Source: an uncultured Cellvibrionales bacterium (GTDB lineage: Bacteria; Pseudomonadota; Gammaproteobacteria; Pseudomonadales; Dasaniaceae). Taken from it: DNA of 44,595 nucleotides. Positions 35,779-44,595 of the stretch are shown here, in pieces. The first letter of the stretch is position 1; every line of letters starts with the position of its first letter. The translations under genes and the position numbers were made by a program. The stretch covers positions 1 to 44,595 of the forward strand of contig CAJVZD010000039.1 of the NCBI GenBank assembly GCA_913019905.1, written 5' to 3'. Below the pieces are notes generated by a model that was not told the DNA's origin, ran no database searches, and saw only the letters and a program-made list of their open reading frames with translations.

Positions 35779-36324
35779 CACTGAATGCAACTGCAAGCGG
35801 AATGACAAAGATCAACTTTTTTGCATTAGGTTAAACCGTTCTTATAGAAAGTTTTATCGACAGAATAGGTTTGGTTTCTGTCGGGAGATGGAATCAGACT
35901 TCTAGTTACTATTTAGAATTAACAAAAATCTTATTATTCTTTATGTTAATTAAAACGCTAAATTTTTCAATTTCCGCGCGTTTTTTTATTTGAGCACTGA
36001 ACAAAAATAGCCGGAACACAACAAACACCGCGTAAACCTAATTTTACGCCTACCCTAGAATAGCTCTCAGCCAGCACAATGCCTTAGAAGATAAAACCCG
36101 AAAATCTGCAATAATAACGACTGACAGCTCAACTAAACCGCTAGAACCTCAATAATGAAAATAGCCTTTGTCGCTCCCAGCCATTCAATCGCGTGGCTGA
36201 CCTCGCTAAATCACAACACTCCCGCGCCTGCAAATCACTTTCAACGAGAAAATATTCCGTCAGCTTTATTTCAAAATGAAATCGAAACGAAATCGAATTG
36301 CAACTAAGCTCTCCATAACTCAGA

Positions 36325-36358
36325 CAAAAAAAAGGCCAACCTTTTCAGTTAGCCTTTT
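36325..36358 (-). terminator. Terminator of TonB receptor 2
   Basis: On the minus strand AAAAGGCTAAC pairs with GTTGGCCTTTT (one G-T pair) around a 7-nt loop and continues into a T-run. It lies 20 bp after the stop codon. Confidence 0.9.
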
Positions 36359-36377
36359 AAAACAAAGAAACGATGCC

Positions 36378-39293
36378 TTAGTTCATAAATGATGGAGTAT
36401 AAGTGAAGCCAACTTTGACCATACGACCGAATGCGTTATGCGTATATCCGTCGTAGTTCAAATCAGTCGCCGCTGCAGGTGGATCTTCATCCGTCACATT
36501 GATGATCGAAAGAGAAAGCACGAAATCGTCGACCATATTATTCACATAATGAAGGTCGTGACTAATTTGACTGTCGATCGATTCAAGTTTTAAATTTGGC
36601 GCAGCATCGTCGTCATACGAGTCCGTATAGATTGCGTTGTAGTTCAAACGATGATTCTCATTACCCCATTTCGCATAGATCGTGCCTTTTAGTTCAGGCT
36701 GAGGCAAAAAGGGTGTACCGACATTCAGTTTGCCGGTGAAATCTCCGCCAGAGGCGAGCGTTACACCATCTAAGGTTACGAAATCTTCAGATTCATACTC
36801 GAGAACTTGAGTTGCAGTAACACCGAATGTTAGTTCGCCGGCTAACACATCGTCTAAAACGTACTCAGCGACAAAATCAACACCGGATGTTTTAATGTCG
36901 GAACCATTAATAATATTTCTATTAACTCGCTCAAGTGTTGTTCCACCTGCGCCCAGTGGACTCACGCGCTCCCGCAATAAATCACAGTCTGAGTCAACGC
37001 CTACGCCAGCTCCGCCGTCATTACAACCTTTACCCAGGTAAGCACCGATTAGCTGATCTTGATTCTCGGTTTGAAAGGGATCTTCAAAATCAAATGACCA
37101 AAAATCAACGGAACCATAAAACTCCTCAGTTTGATAAATCAAACCAAAATTCAACGCAACCGCTGTTTCAGGATCCAAATCAGGATTACCGTTGGTATCA
37201 ACCGCCTTAAAGGCTAAGGCAGCACCGATAAATGCTAAGTTGGTGCCGGTACCCGACAAGAAGCTAGAGGGTGGCCCACGGAAAGTAGTCGACGCCGAAC
37301 CGCGAAATTTCAATGAGTCGGAAATGGCCCAGCTCACTGCAATTTTGGGATCAAACGAATCGCCTGCGTCACCGTAGTCTTCATAACGTGCGGCCAATTG
37401 AACATCAACCGTTTCGGTCAACGGCAGCGCCACTTCAACAAAGGCAGAATAGATATCGCGATCAGTACTCTCTTCATCGGTGGCAGCCAAAAATGCTAAT
37501 TGACCTGCACCGCTAGCACCACAGTCAAGCGTAGTAACATGGCCGAGAGCAATAGACGTTGGGTCATTAAAAGCACAGGGGTTAATGGCGCGATTGGCCA
37601 CATCTTCTAAGGTAAAGTCGTATTCTTCAGAGCGAGACTGGATTCCTGCCGCCCAACCAAGGTTGCCGCCCCCTAGAGAAATATCCGTTTCACTGGTCAA
37701 TATCACATCGATAACAAACAGCTCATTAACGGCCTTTGAGCCGGTAGACGCTGTCAGCCAGTTGATAAGTCCGTCAGAGTTTGCGACGGCTGGATTGTAC
37801 TGCGGGTTAATCGCGCCATTAATCGCTGATCTTTCGATAGCATTTGATAGCGGATTGTAATATTCACAACCGTTAGTACCAAACTGACCTGCTGCAAAGT
37901 TGGCAGCCTGATCACAGCCTGGGCCACCCAGACCATCTAGCGCAAAGGCCATGCGTTCGATGTACATATCGCTACCGCCTAATATGCGCTCGCGCTCTGA
38001 CCACGAAAAGCTAACATCGTAATCAATGCCATTAGAAAACATTCCCGTCAGACTACCGGCTATACGTTTTGTTTCCGTGGTACGCTCAGCTGATTCAGGC
38101 TTGCCATTTCGACCTGCAACACCCAACATACGACTCCATACCTTAGAGCCTTGAGCTGCAACTGGAATAGTTCCCAGTCCAGGGATCGTGATATCTGAAA
38201 ATGCGCCAGGATTTTGTGCCTTATAGTCAACCAATCCCGGATGGTTTGGCTGAATGACGCGGTCTGCACCTAATAGAGACTGCGGAGGATACGACGGTGA
38301 GGTATCCCATTCCGGGATTTCCATATCAGTATACAACGCTTCGAGGTGAAAGCTTGTATTGTCATTGATATCGAAATTCAGTTCACCGAACACCTTCAAG
38401 GTATCCTGATCTTCGATCAAATTGTCAAATTGGGTAAATTGAAAACGACAGAAATTCGCCGCGTTAATCCCACCAAGCGCATCACAGTTGACGTCGGGGG
38501 TTCCACCGGCAACAGTCGTTGTACCGAACGTCGGGAATAGTGTTCCCGGGTTACCAATACTGGATATACCACCTTTAGTATTGTCGGCAAATGGACGGAT
38601 CGCCCAATCGCGTGAGTTGATAGTCAGTTCAGAACGCTCTTCATATTCTGCAGAAATGGCAAAGTGAAGATCACCCACCTGTTTCCCAAAAATGGCAGCG
38701 ATTGTCGTATCACCATCCGAATCTTCAATATCTTGAAAAGATCCTTTAAGCTCCAGACCTTCGAAATTCTCGCGGGTGATGAAATTAACCACGCCGGCAA
38801 TGGCATCAGAGCCATAAAGAGCTGCAGCGCCATCTTTCAGTATTTCAACACGTCCGATCGCGATTGACGGCACGGCACTGATATCGACACCGATTGATTC
38901 AGTCGCTACATGGCGCTTGCCGTTGATCAAAACTAATGTACGAGCAGAACCCAAACCACGTAAGTTGACCGTCGATACACCTTCATTACCTTGGCCACCG
39001 CGCGTATCAAACTGGTTGGTTTCTCCGATATTACCGGACGTTACACCTAGATTTCTGATCATCTCGATAACGCTGGGGCTACCCACATCTTCGAGATCGG
39101 ATCTTGAAAGAACGTCCACCGGCAATGCCGCGTCCTCCGGTGTTCCTTTAATAAATGATCCGGTTATGACGACTTCTTCTATTTCAAGCTCATCGTCTTG
39201 AGCCATAACCGCCGTAGGTATGGCACCCAAAACAGCTGCGCCGGCAATAGGTATCGCCAGTCGTTTAAAAAAGGACTTATGGTTTTTATTCAT
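36378..39293 (-). CDS. TonB-dependent receptor 2
   Basis: A 971-residue outer-membrane receptor, paralogous to its neighbours. The signal peptide (RLAIPIAGAAVLGAIPTAVM) precedes QDDELEIEEVVITGS, identical at most positions to receptor 1. The plug contains LRGLGSARTLVLINGKRH and IGRVEILKDGAAALYGSDAI. The C-terminus has DEDPPAAATDLNYDGYTHNA and ends MVKVGFTYTPSFMN, a few residues longer than usual after the last strand. The mid-barrel loops differ most from receptor 1, so the ligand may differ. I start at ATG 39293, 8 nt after CTAGGGGG; an upstream ATG 39323 adds ten residues with no signal-peptide sense. It has its own terminator and promoter box. Ligand unknown. Confidence 0.94.
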   Translation of the reverse strand: MNKNHKSFFKRLAIPIAGAAVLGAIPTAVMAQDDELEIEEVVITGSFIKGTPEDAALPVDVLSRSDLEDVGSPSVIEMIRNLGVTSGNIGETNQFDTRGGQGNEGVSTVNLRGLGSARTLVLINGKRHVATESIGVDISAVPSIAIGRVEILKDGAAALYGSDAIAGVVNFITRENFEGLELKGSFQDIEDSDGDTTIAAIFGKQVGDLHFAISAEYEERSELTINSRDWAIRPFADNTKGGISSIGNPGTLFPTFGTTTVAGGTPDVNCDALGGINAANFCRFQFTQFDNLIEDQDTLKVFGELNFDINDNTSFHLEALYTDMEIPEWDTSPSYPPQSLLGADRVIQPNHPGLVDYKAQNPGAFSDITIPGLGTIPVAAQGSKVWSRMLGVAGRNGKPESAERTTETKRIAGSLTGMFSNGIDYDVSFSWSERERILGGSDMYIERMAFALDGLGGPGCDQAANFAAGQFGTNGCEYYNPLSNAIERSAINGAINPQYNPAVANSDGLINWLTASTGSKAVNELFVIDVILTSETDISLGGGNLGWAAGIQSRSEEYDFTLEDVANRAINPCAFNDPTSIALGHVTTLDCGASGAGQLAFLAATDEESTDRDIYSAFVEVALPLTETVDVQLAARYEDYGDAGDSFDPKIAVSWAISDSLKFRGSASTTFRGPPSSFLSGTGTNLAFIGAALAFKAVDTNGNPDLDPETAVALNFGLIYQTEEFYGSVDFWSFDFEDPFQTENQDQLIGAYLGKGCNDGGAGVGVDSDCDLLRERVSPLGAGGTTLERVNRNIINGSDIKTSGVDFVAEYVLDDVLAGELTFGVTATQVLEYESEDFVTLDGVTLASGGDFTGKLNVGTPFLPQPELKGTIYAKWGNENHRLNYNAIYTDSYDDDAAPNLKLESIDSQISHDLHYVNNMVDDFVLSLSIINVTDEDPPAAATDLNYDGYTHNAFGRMVKVGFTYTPSFMN

Positions 39294-39583
39294 GATCTTC
39301 CCCCTAGTTTGCAATTGTCCCAAAGCTTGATAAGAAGCCCTAGGTTACTTTTTAGCCCGCATTGAAAATCAGGCTTGAAAAAAAGTGACGACTGACACCG
39401 AAGCACGAACGTTATTCCGATCAATTACCTTTGAGCATCAATGAAAATTCGTCGTATACAGGTCGCTGGCAGTATTTTATTGTTAACAGCACAGCGCCCG
39501 TTTTAGCTGGATAATTACGTTGCGATAGTTAGTTAAGTTATTTCGCAACTACATTAAAATCTTAATCTTTAGACCAATATCTA

Positions 39584-39613
39584 CCTAGCAGGACGAAAGT
39601 TAACCTTTATTAA
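39584..39613 (-). promoter_or_regulatory. Conserved upstream box of TonB receptor 2
   Basis: Plus-strand CCTAGCAGG then GTTAACCTTTATT, the same element as at 35749 and 43301. It lies 291 bp upstream of ATG 39293. The shared leader between box and ATG also contains a common pattern near 39340-39380 (AGCCCGCATTGA). Confidence 0.6.
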
Positions 39614-39946
39614 TATTTAAATCAACGGTCATCTTTGTGCCAAAACTCGGGTTTTTCGTTTCAATTCAACTTTAAAGGAGTGTTTTTTTGTAAATATCCG
39701 CTCTTCATGTCAAAACGAAATACGGGAAAACAGCAAATAGGGGTGATGATACATTCGCGGTCTTATTATAATTATCTTGTATTTGAATGAGTTAGCGGAA
39801 GTCGTCGAAAAGATCATCTAGCGCGGACCTACAAGACAGGACGAATATTCTCTTGATTTACGTCTAAGAATGATGAGTAAAAAAAAGTAAAAAAAAGAGT
39901 ATCGATTTCTCGGTGCCCTCTAATCTTAAAGGCGAATGCTACAGAA

Positions 39947-40160
39947 TTAGTCCATAGTATCTTTAAAACCAGCTTCAAATATTCTTCGCAAAGAATTATG
40001 GGTATAACCGTCATACGTCAAATCAACGGCGGCAAAAAGGGGGCTCTTCGTCGATCAGGTCAATAGGCTATCGACCAAACATGGTTCAGCACACTGCCTG
40101 TTAGGACTGCTGTAAAATGGAGGTCAAATGTGGAGGTAGGGCAGTCGACGGTTTCGGACC
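39947..40160 (-). pseudogene. Decayed C-terminal end of a fourth TonB-dependent receptor
   Basis: On the minus strand this segment translates, across at least two frameshifts and stop codons, into the C-terminal receptor block. One frame gives STFDLHFTAVL (compare TMDFHFTASL in receptor 1). A shifted frame gives IDLIDEEPP, and a third gives AAVDLTYDGYTHNSLRRIFE then AGFKDTMD and a stop at 39947. These match receptor 2 (DEDPPAAATDLNYDGYTHNA). No barrel or plug coding sequence remains upstream, so this is the leftover of a deleted paralogue. Confidence 0.85.
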
Positions 40161-40298
40161 ACCACGGTCTCTCTCCAACAAACAATAAATTCTGAAGAGT
40201 ATCAGCGTTATTATTGCGTTAAAAAACCTCTCCTTTTCTATACTTCAAAAATAGTGCCGTTAGACAAAATTTATCCTTTTACTAGTTATATTACAGAC

Positions 40299-40336
40299 AA
40301 AAAAATAGCGTGGGGTAAGCCACGCTATTTTTATCG
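40299..40336 (-). terminator. Terminator of TonB receptor 3
   Basis: A 12-bp perfect stem (AAAATAGCGTGG, 40302-40313, with CCACGCTATTTT, 40320-40331) and a 6-nt loop. A/T runs on both sides would let it act in both directions. It is 36 bp past the receptor stop. Confidence 0.92.
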
Positions 40337-40371
40337 TCTCGACTAATCGTCGAATAACTTTCTATCTAAAC

Positions 40372-43011
40372 TTAGAAAGAAAACTTCAAGCCTAAATACG
40401 CCATACGACCGCGTGCATCGTGCTGACGTGAATCGTAACTAAAATTCACTGAATCCCAAACCTGTGGAGGCTCTTCGTCTGTCAGGTTCAAAATGCCGAG
40501 CGTTATACGCGTATCAACAGAAGACATCTCCAGTAAATAGTTATACTGGAAATCCCACGTGAGCTGACTATCGATGTCGTTAGAATAACCTACTGCAGGA
40601 TTGGCTCGTGTCGTTTCATAGCTAGCAATATAACGTGCAGCCAAGGAAGCCTGATGGTCTCCACTTACCCACAGAACCGAAGCATTCGCTTTAGTCTCGG
40701 GCAGTGAGCGAGCAAAGTTGTCATGATTAAACAATCCAACGACGTCGGTATCTTTACCACCGATTGGAATTTCATAGCTAAGCATATGAGTAGCATCAAG
40801 CTTTAAGGTAATCTCGCCTAATCCAGTTTCAGGAAGGTCGTATAATACCTCAAGGTCCATTCCATCGGTGGTCACATCAGCTGCGTTAAAGTAGTTCGTG
40901 GTAACGCCAACCAAGTCGCCATTCGAGTTCCGCTTCACATCCGTTTGCAGACGATCGGCAACAACTTTACCCTGCGCATTTTCGATTGTAATAACGTCGG
41001 TGTAATCCACAGCCCAGTAGTCAAAAGTAACCTGCAAAGCGTCCGTTGGAGTCCATACAGCACCGATATTGATATTGTCGGCTTCTTCTGCGGTCAGGTC
41101 TTCGTTAGCATCCTGCGCCACTCGAATAAAGACAGGAGTGCCTTTGGTCGATCCGTCGGCGTTGAAGTCTTGAATTCCCTGCAGCGATACAGAACTTGCA
41201 TAAAGCTGGTGTAAAGAAGCTTGACGGTACGAGGTTGATATAGAAGCACGTAAAACCAAGTCTTCAGTCGCCTGTAAGCGTGCTGACAGTTTGGGATCAA
41301 ACGTTGAGCCAGAATCCAGATCTTCATAACGACCTGCAAACCTAAGCTCTAAAGAGTCTGTTACGTCCCACTGAAATTCAGAGAACACAGCCCATGCTGA
41401 TCTCGACTCGTCGACATTAATACCGCCGCCCAAGAACAATAAATCTGCGGGCTTTGTAAGACTGCCATCGCTACCAAACTCAACTCGGCTAATTTCGTTG
41501 CGCTTAATTTCAAGTGAATCATGTCTCAATTGAAGTCCCGACGCGAAACCAATTTCACCAATGTCTCCGGTAAGAACAAAATCAAAGACAGTCAGATCAG
41601 TGTCCGTTGCCGTTTCCTGCTGAACAGACACAAAATCGATTAATTCTTGACTGTTAGCAGAAGGGTCAAAAAGGTTCCATGACTGATCGCCATTAGGACC
41701 GCCCACGCCAACGATTGCATCTTCAAATCTCGACGTACTGGTATCAGGCTGAACACCAAACCCCTCATAGGCACTGTGGGTTAACGCGGTATTGAAGCTG
41801 AAATCACCAATATCGCCATCCAATTCAAAAGCGACTCGAAAGTGTTCGTTGTCTCGAGTAGCAAAAGGCGATGGAAAGGCAGAACCCAGAGGACGTCCCA
41901 ACCATAGGATGGGAACGCCAAACGGATTACCGGCTTCTGTGGGAGCTATAGGTCTGCTTAGATACGAAAGTGCGGGGTAGCTAGGAGACTGGGGGTTGTC
42001 CAGTACTTCAACTTTTGCCCACATCGCTTCGGTACTAAATTCCATACCGTTGCTCATCTCGTGCTTTAGATTTGCAAATAGGTGGGTTCTTTCTTCCTCG
42101 TTGACGAGATTAAATCTTGGACCGTACTTAAAGCCACATCGCTCACCGCTGCCCTGAGGGATAATAAATCCACCCGCCGCTTCACAGTTTGCATCAGGAA
42201 CATTCTCAAAAGGCGTGTAACTACCCGCATATGGGCCGGATGCAACCGATGAAGGACCAAACAATAGAAAGGAATTACCCAAACCTGAATTAGCCTGTTC
42301 GGTCAATTCGCTTCTGTCGGCAGAGCTGAGCGACGAGCGATCCAGATATTGTGCCGCTACCACTATATTGGTTGATTCGTTAGCCCAACCATGCAATATG
42401 CTCAACTGTTGATCTTCTTGATTATCTGAAGTCGTAGATTGGTAAAACGCACCAATTTCCGTTCCTTCAAAGTTCTCTCTGGTGATGTAATTGACAACAC
42501 CCGCCACAGCATCGGAACCGTAGACAGACGCGGCGCCTTCTTTCAGTACTTCAACACGTCCTATCGCGATAGCTGGAATCATGCTGGTATCAACGAAACT
42601 TGATCCATCATTGGCAGTGGCTGCAGCCAAGGTATTCCGGCGACCGTTTACCAATACTAATGTTGAACCGAGACCCAGGCCGCGCAGATTCACATTGCTC
42701 GTACCTTGAGTCGCACCGGCGCCAAAGGAGTCAGGCACGTTTTCTGCGCCAGAGTTGGCCGTCAGATTCCGGGTGATATCGGAAATCGTGATAGCACCCA
42801 TTTGGTCAATACCCTCTCTGTCCACTACAGCGATCGGTGAAGCACCGTCTTTTGGACTAGATTTTAGATATGAACCGGTAATAACAACTTCTTCAATTTC
42901 TAGCGCTTCATCATCTTGAGCCAATACCCCAGTTGCAGGCATACCCAAAACGGCTGCACCGGCAAGCGGCACTGCAAATCGTTTTAATAAAGATTTTTGA
43001 TCTTTGCTCAT
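40372..43011 (-). CDS. TonB-dependent receptor 3
   Basis: An 879-residue outer-membrane receptor, shorter in the barrel loops than receptors 1 and 2. The signal peptide (KRFAVPLAGAAVLGMPATGV) precedes EALEIEEVVITGS. The plug has LRGLGLGSTLVLVNGRRN and IGRVEVLKEGAASVYGSDAV. The C-terminus carries NLTDEEPPQVWDSVNFSYDS and ends in the aromatic MAYLGLKFSF, a good final beta-strand signal. The YDGYTHN motif of the other two is replaced by YDSRQHD, so this copy is the most divergent. ATG 43011 has AGGGG 7 nt upstream, matching the paralogues; ATG 43017 sits too close to that site. It is likely transcribed alone. Ligand unknown. Confidence 0.94.
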   Translation of the reverse strand: MSKDQKSLLKRFAVPLAGAAVLGMPATGVLAQDDEALEIEEVVITGSYLKSSPKDGASPIAVVDREGIDQMGAITISDITRNLTANSGAENVPDSFGAGATQGTSNVNLRGLGLGSTLVLVNGRRNTLAAATANDGSSFVDTSMIPAIAIGRVEVLKEGAASVYGSDAVAGVVNYITRENFEGTEIGAFYQSTTSDNQEDQQLSILHGWANESTNIVVAAQYLDRSSLSSADRSELTEQANSGLGNSFLLFGPSSVASGPYAGSYTPFENVPDANCEAAGGFIIPQGSGERCGFKYGPRFNLVNEEERTHLFANLKHEMSNGMEFSTEAMWAKVEVLDNPQSPSYPALSYLSRPIAPTEAGNPFGVPILWLGRPLGSAFPSPFATRDNEHFRVAFELDGDIGDFSFNTALTHSAYEGFGVQPDTSTSRFEDAIVGVGGPNGDQSWNLFDPSANSQELIDFVSVQQETATDTDLTVFDFVLTGDIGEIGFASGLQLRHDSLEIKRNEISRVEFGSDGSLTKPADLLFLGGGINVDESRSAWAVFSEFQWDVTDSLELRFAGRYEDLDSGSTFDPKLSARLQATEDLVLRASISTSYRQASLHQLYASSVSLQGIQDFNADGSTKGTPVFIRVAQDANEDLTAEEADNINIGAVWTPTDALQVTFDYWAVDYTDVITIENAQGKVVADRLQTDVKRNSNGDLVGVTTNYFNAADVTTDGMDLEVLYDLPETGLGEITLKLDATHMLSYEIPIGGKDTDVVGLFNHDNFARSLPETKANASVLWVSGDHQASLAARYIASYETTRANPAVGYSNDIDSQLTWDFQYNYLLEMSSVDTRITLGILNLTDEEPPQVWDSVNFSYDSRQHDARGRMAYLGLKFSF

Positions 43012-43582
43012 GTACATTCCCCTAGTTTTACTTTGGTCCTAAAGCGTCAATTCATTGCCTTAGGCTATTCAGTCTAATTTGGAATCAGACCTCGTCAGCC
43101 GATGGCTACCGAGACTTAAATGGTCTATAAATGAGACCATATGCCTTGTAGATAACACCTGAAAACTATTCACTTCCTCATTATTTCCACGATGTCGTGT
43201 GCCAGATCAGCTTCCGTATCCCCCGCCAGACAAACTTCAACTCTATATCGCTATTACGCATAATGACAATTAATATTATTCGCATTTAGAATTAAAACTA
43301 TCTAGCGGCGCGCAATTTAACCTGTATTTTTGTCGAATGCAATAGATCCAGATCAAGAATTAAAATGAACACTCAGACTAACTTCCTTCAATCATAGGGC
43401 TGAAATAATTTAGAGAAAATTACCAATGGACGCTCATAAAAAAACGGGAATGGAGTCTGTATGAGTAGAGCGTGAGAAGAAAAAAATTTGTAACGTTACT
43501 AACTTTTTTAATTGTGGAGCAAAACAACCCGGACGGCAGCGCTAGACTAACGAACGAGCTGAATCTGAAAAAAACCTAAAAA
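43012..43582. promoter_or_regulatory. 571-bp spacer: leader and control region of TonB receptor 3
   Basis: This contains the CTAGGGG leader and the conserved box at 43301-43330. Between 43340 and the stop of the short-chain dehydrogenase gene (43583) I see no gene and no clear terminator. Confidence 0.5.
43301..43330 (-). promoter_or_regulatory. Conserved upstream box of TonB receptor 3
   Basis: Plus-strand TCTAGCGGC then TTTAACCTGTATTTT, the third copy of the receptor box, 290 bp upstream of ATG 43011. Similarity to the first copy continues on the right (CGAATGCAAT and GATCAA), which the second copy lacks. Confidence 0.6.
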
Positions 43583-44362
43583 TTAACGAGCGCTTTGCCC
43601 GTCGTCGACCTTAATAAAAGTACCGGTGACACATTCAGAAGAAGGCGAAACCAAAAATAACAAAGTACTGTCCATTTGCTCGGGCTGACAGATTCGCTTG
43701 CGAGGGAAACCCTTGCTAATGTCGCCCATTCTTTCCAGCATGCCATCCATCATTTCCGATGAAAAAGCACCGGGAGCGATACAATTGACATTGATATTAA
43801 AGCCAGCCCATTCTACGGCCAACGCCTCTGTCATCCGGACAATACCGGCTTTGGTAGTGGAATACAGGGCAACGGCAGAACCCGGACGAGTATCAAACGC
43901 CGCTATCGAGGAAATATTCACCATGCGACCGGGTAATTTTTGTGCGATCAGGCGACGGGCAACTTCACAAGACAAAACATAGGGTCCCACCAAATTGGTG
44001 TCAAAGACATTATCGATAAGCTCGTCCGACATTTTAGTGGCCCGCTGCGCGTCGGGAATACCGGCATTATTGATTAATATCGTTATGGTACCCAGCTTGC
44101 TTTCTGCTTCAGCGAGGACTGATCGGATGCTGGCACGATCGGTCATATCCATCGGAAAGGGTTCACACACGCCGCCGTCGGCCCGAATTTCCTCAGCAAG
44201 GGCATTGAGTTTTTCTACTCTACGGCCCGTTAAGACAACCTTTGCTCCGCATTTTGCGAGCACCTGCGCGAAACGTCGTCCAAGACCGGACGTGGTTCCG
44301 GTTACCAGTGCGACCTGGTCACTTAAATCTAGCGAAAAGTTAGGGGTTGAAAATTCAGTCAT
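43583..44362 (-). CDS. Short-chain dehydrogenase/reductase (FabG-like)
   Basis: A 259-residue classical SDR. The NAD(P)-binding motif is TGTTSGLG (about residue 22), followed by the TGRR sequence at strand 2, whose arginines favour NADP(H). NNAG appears near residue 98. The catalytic triad is Ser in NISSIA (about 150), then Tyr-x3-Lys in YSTTK (about 167). The C-terminal FIKVDDGQS is typical of FabG-like enzymes. It oxidises or reduces a 3-hydroxyacyl or other secondary alcohol; the substrate is not readable. ATG 44362 has AGGAG about 9 nt upstream. It is the last gene on the contig side and is not obviously in an operon with receptor 3 (571-bp gap). Confidence 0.93.
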   Translation of the reverse strand: MTEFSTPNFSLDLSDQVALVTGTTSGLGRRFAQVLAKCGAKVVLTGRRVEKLNALAEEIRADGGVCEPFPMDMTDRASIRSVLAEAESKLGTITILINNAGIPDAQRATKMSDELIDNVFDTNLVGPYVLSCEVARRLIAQKLPGRMVNISSIAAFDTRPGSAVALYSTTKAGIVRMTEALAVEWAGFNINVNCIAPGAFSSEMMDGMLERMGDISKGFPRKRICQPEQMDSTLLFLVSPSSECVTGTFIKVDDGQSAR

Positions 44363-44519
44363 TATTTTAATCTCCTGCTGGTTTATTGATTTGTGTTGTT
44401 AGTTTTCAGCCATATCGTCGAAGGCGGCAGACGACATCTCCTAATTCTCTGAACAAACCTGGGTGAGTCGTTTAGCTGACTTTCTCCATGCTACTATTTT
44501 TTCTTATCTCATTCAGCGA

Positions 44520-44594
44520 CTAATTAGTGCCTATCCATAAACTAACAAGCTCAGTCATTGCGAGCGTTAGCGCGGCAATCTCATCCAGCATTGG
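44520..44594. repeat. Right copy of the 75-bp dispersed repeat (inverted)
   Basis: This is the reverse complement of positions 1-75 with one difference (44524). The 157 bp between the SDR start and this repeat contain the SDR leader and nothing else recognised. Confidence 0.85.
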
Positions 44595-44595
44595 C

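Larger units (their letters stand above)
35437..36377. promoter_or_regulatory. 941-bp spacer: leader and control region of TonB receptor 1
   Basis: The half next to receptor 1 carries the leader and box shared with the other receptors (box at 35749-35778). The rest, up to the terminator of receptor 2, is AT-rich. It contains a 50-codon plus-strand frame (36155-36307, starting MKIAFVAPSH) that lacks a ribosome-binding site and is probably not a gene. Confidence 0.5.
39294..40371. other. 1078-bp spacer between receptors 2 and 3
   Basis: From right to left on the gene strand it holds the terminator of receptor 3, the decayed receptor tail (39947-40160), about 330 bp of plain AT-rich sequence, the conserved box (39584-39613) and the leader of receptor 2. 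Its unusual length is explained by the decayed receptor. Confidence 0.6.

Noticed and set aside
36155..36307. 50-codon frame (MKIAFVAPSH...) between receptors
   Set aside because: No ribosome-binding site, low-complexity C-terminal half, no known family; kept only as a note in the spacer entry.
1..44595. CRISPR array, rRNA, tRNA or intact insertion sequence
   Set aside because: The repeats found are short, degenerate and directly adjacent without spacers, and no tRNA-like fold or transposase with catalytic residues was recognised.
1..44595. 44-kb composite transposon bounded by the end repeats
   Set aside because: The contents are housekeeping genes in conserved order, no transposase is present, and a contig broken at a dispersed repeat explains the ends more simply.

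Overview
The window looks like chromosome (or one whole assembled contig) of a marine-type gammaproteobacterium with moderate GC, probably from the Cellvibrionales/Spongiibacteraceae neighbourhood. Two things suggest this. One is the gammaproteobacterial housekeeping block nudE-cysQ / yrfG-hslR-hslO-pckA ... tex. The other is a load of lipid-catabolic enzymes and large TonB-dependent receptors. The taxonomic placement is inference. I saw no rRNA, tRNA, CRISPR array, phage or intact insertion sequence.

Layout. (1) 1-1400: a dispersed repeat at the extreme left end, two small paralogous Arg/Trp-rich proteins, and a small coiled-coil protein. (2) 1.5-7.4 kb: the housekeeping block. It holds cysQ and nudE (minus, overlapping by 4 bp) and, divergently, yrfG, hslR, hslO and pckA. 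(3) 7.6-12.4 kb: a serine-racemase-like PLP enzyme, a DUF3391/HD-GYP c-di-GMP phosphodiesterase and the RNA-binding protein Tex. These sit where enterobacteria have envZ-ompR-greB before tex. (4) 12.4-14.1 kb: a PP2C phosphatase fused to a Ser/Thr kinase, with a C-terminal membrane anchor. (5) 14.5-25.5 kb: fatty-acid or other acyl-CoA catabolism. This has a pair of acyl-CoA dehydrogenases, a small secreted protein, an acyl-CoA synthetase, an enoyl-CoA hydratase/3-hydroxyacyl-CoA dehydrogenase fusion, an MFS transporter, a PaaI-type thioesterase and an NTF2-like protein. (6) 25.7-32.3 kb: a 1525-residue single-chain biotin-dependent acyl-CoA carboxylase with the order CT-alpha, linker, CT-beta, biotin carboxylase, biotin carrier. 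It is divergent from a LysR regulator, which is followed by a glutathione-S-transferase-like protein. (7) 32.5-43 kb: three paralogous TonB-dependent receptors, all minus strand, each with its own terminator, a common leader and a common upstream box, plus the decayed tail of a fourth. (8) 43.6-44.4 kb: a short-chain dehydrogenase. The right end carries an inverted copy of the left-end repeat.

How it may work together (inference). Receptors bring in an unidentified, perhaps hydrophobic, substrate. The acyl-CoA synthetase activates it, the ACAD pair and the ECH/HAD fusion oxidise it, and the carboxylase handles an acyl-CoA end product or supplies a malonyl-CoA-like compound. No thiolase is present, so the pathway is incomplete here.

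Most unusual items: the carboxylase architecture, the receptor triplet with shared regulatory modules and a remnant, four intergenic spacers with short degenerate repeats of different period or motif, a hairpin that would hide the ribosome-binding site of a small protein gene, and the 75-bp inverted repeats at the two ends.
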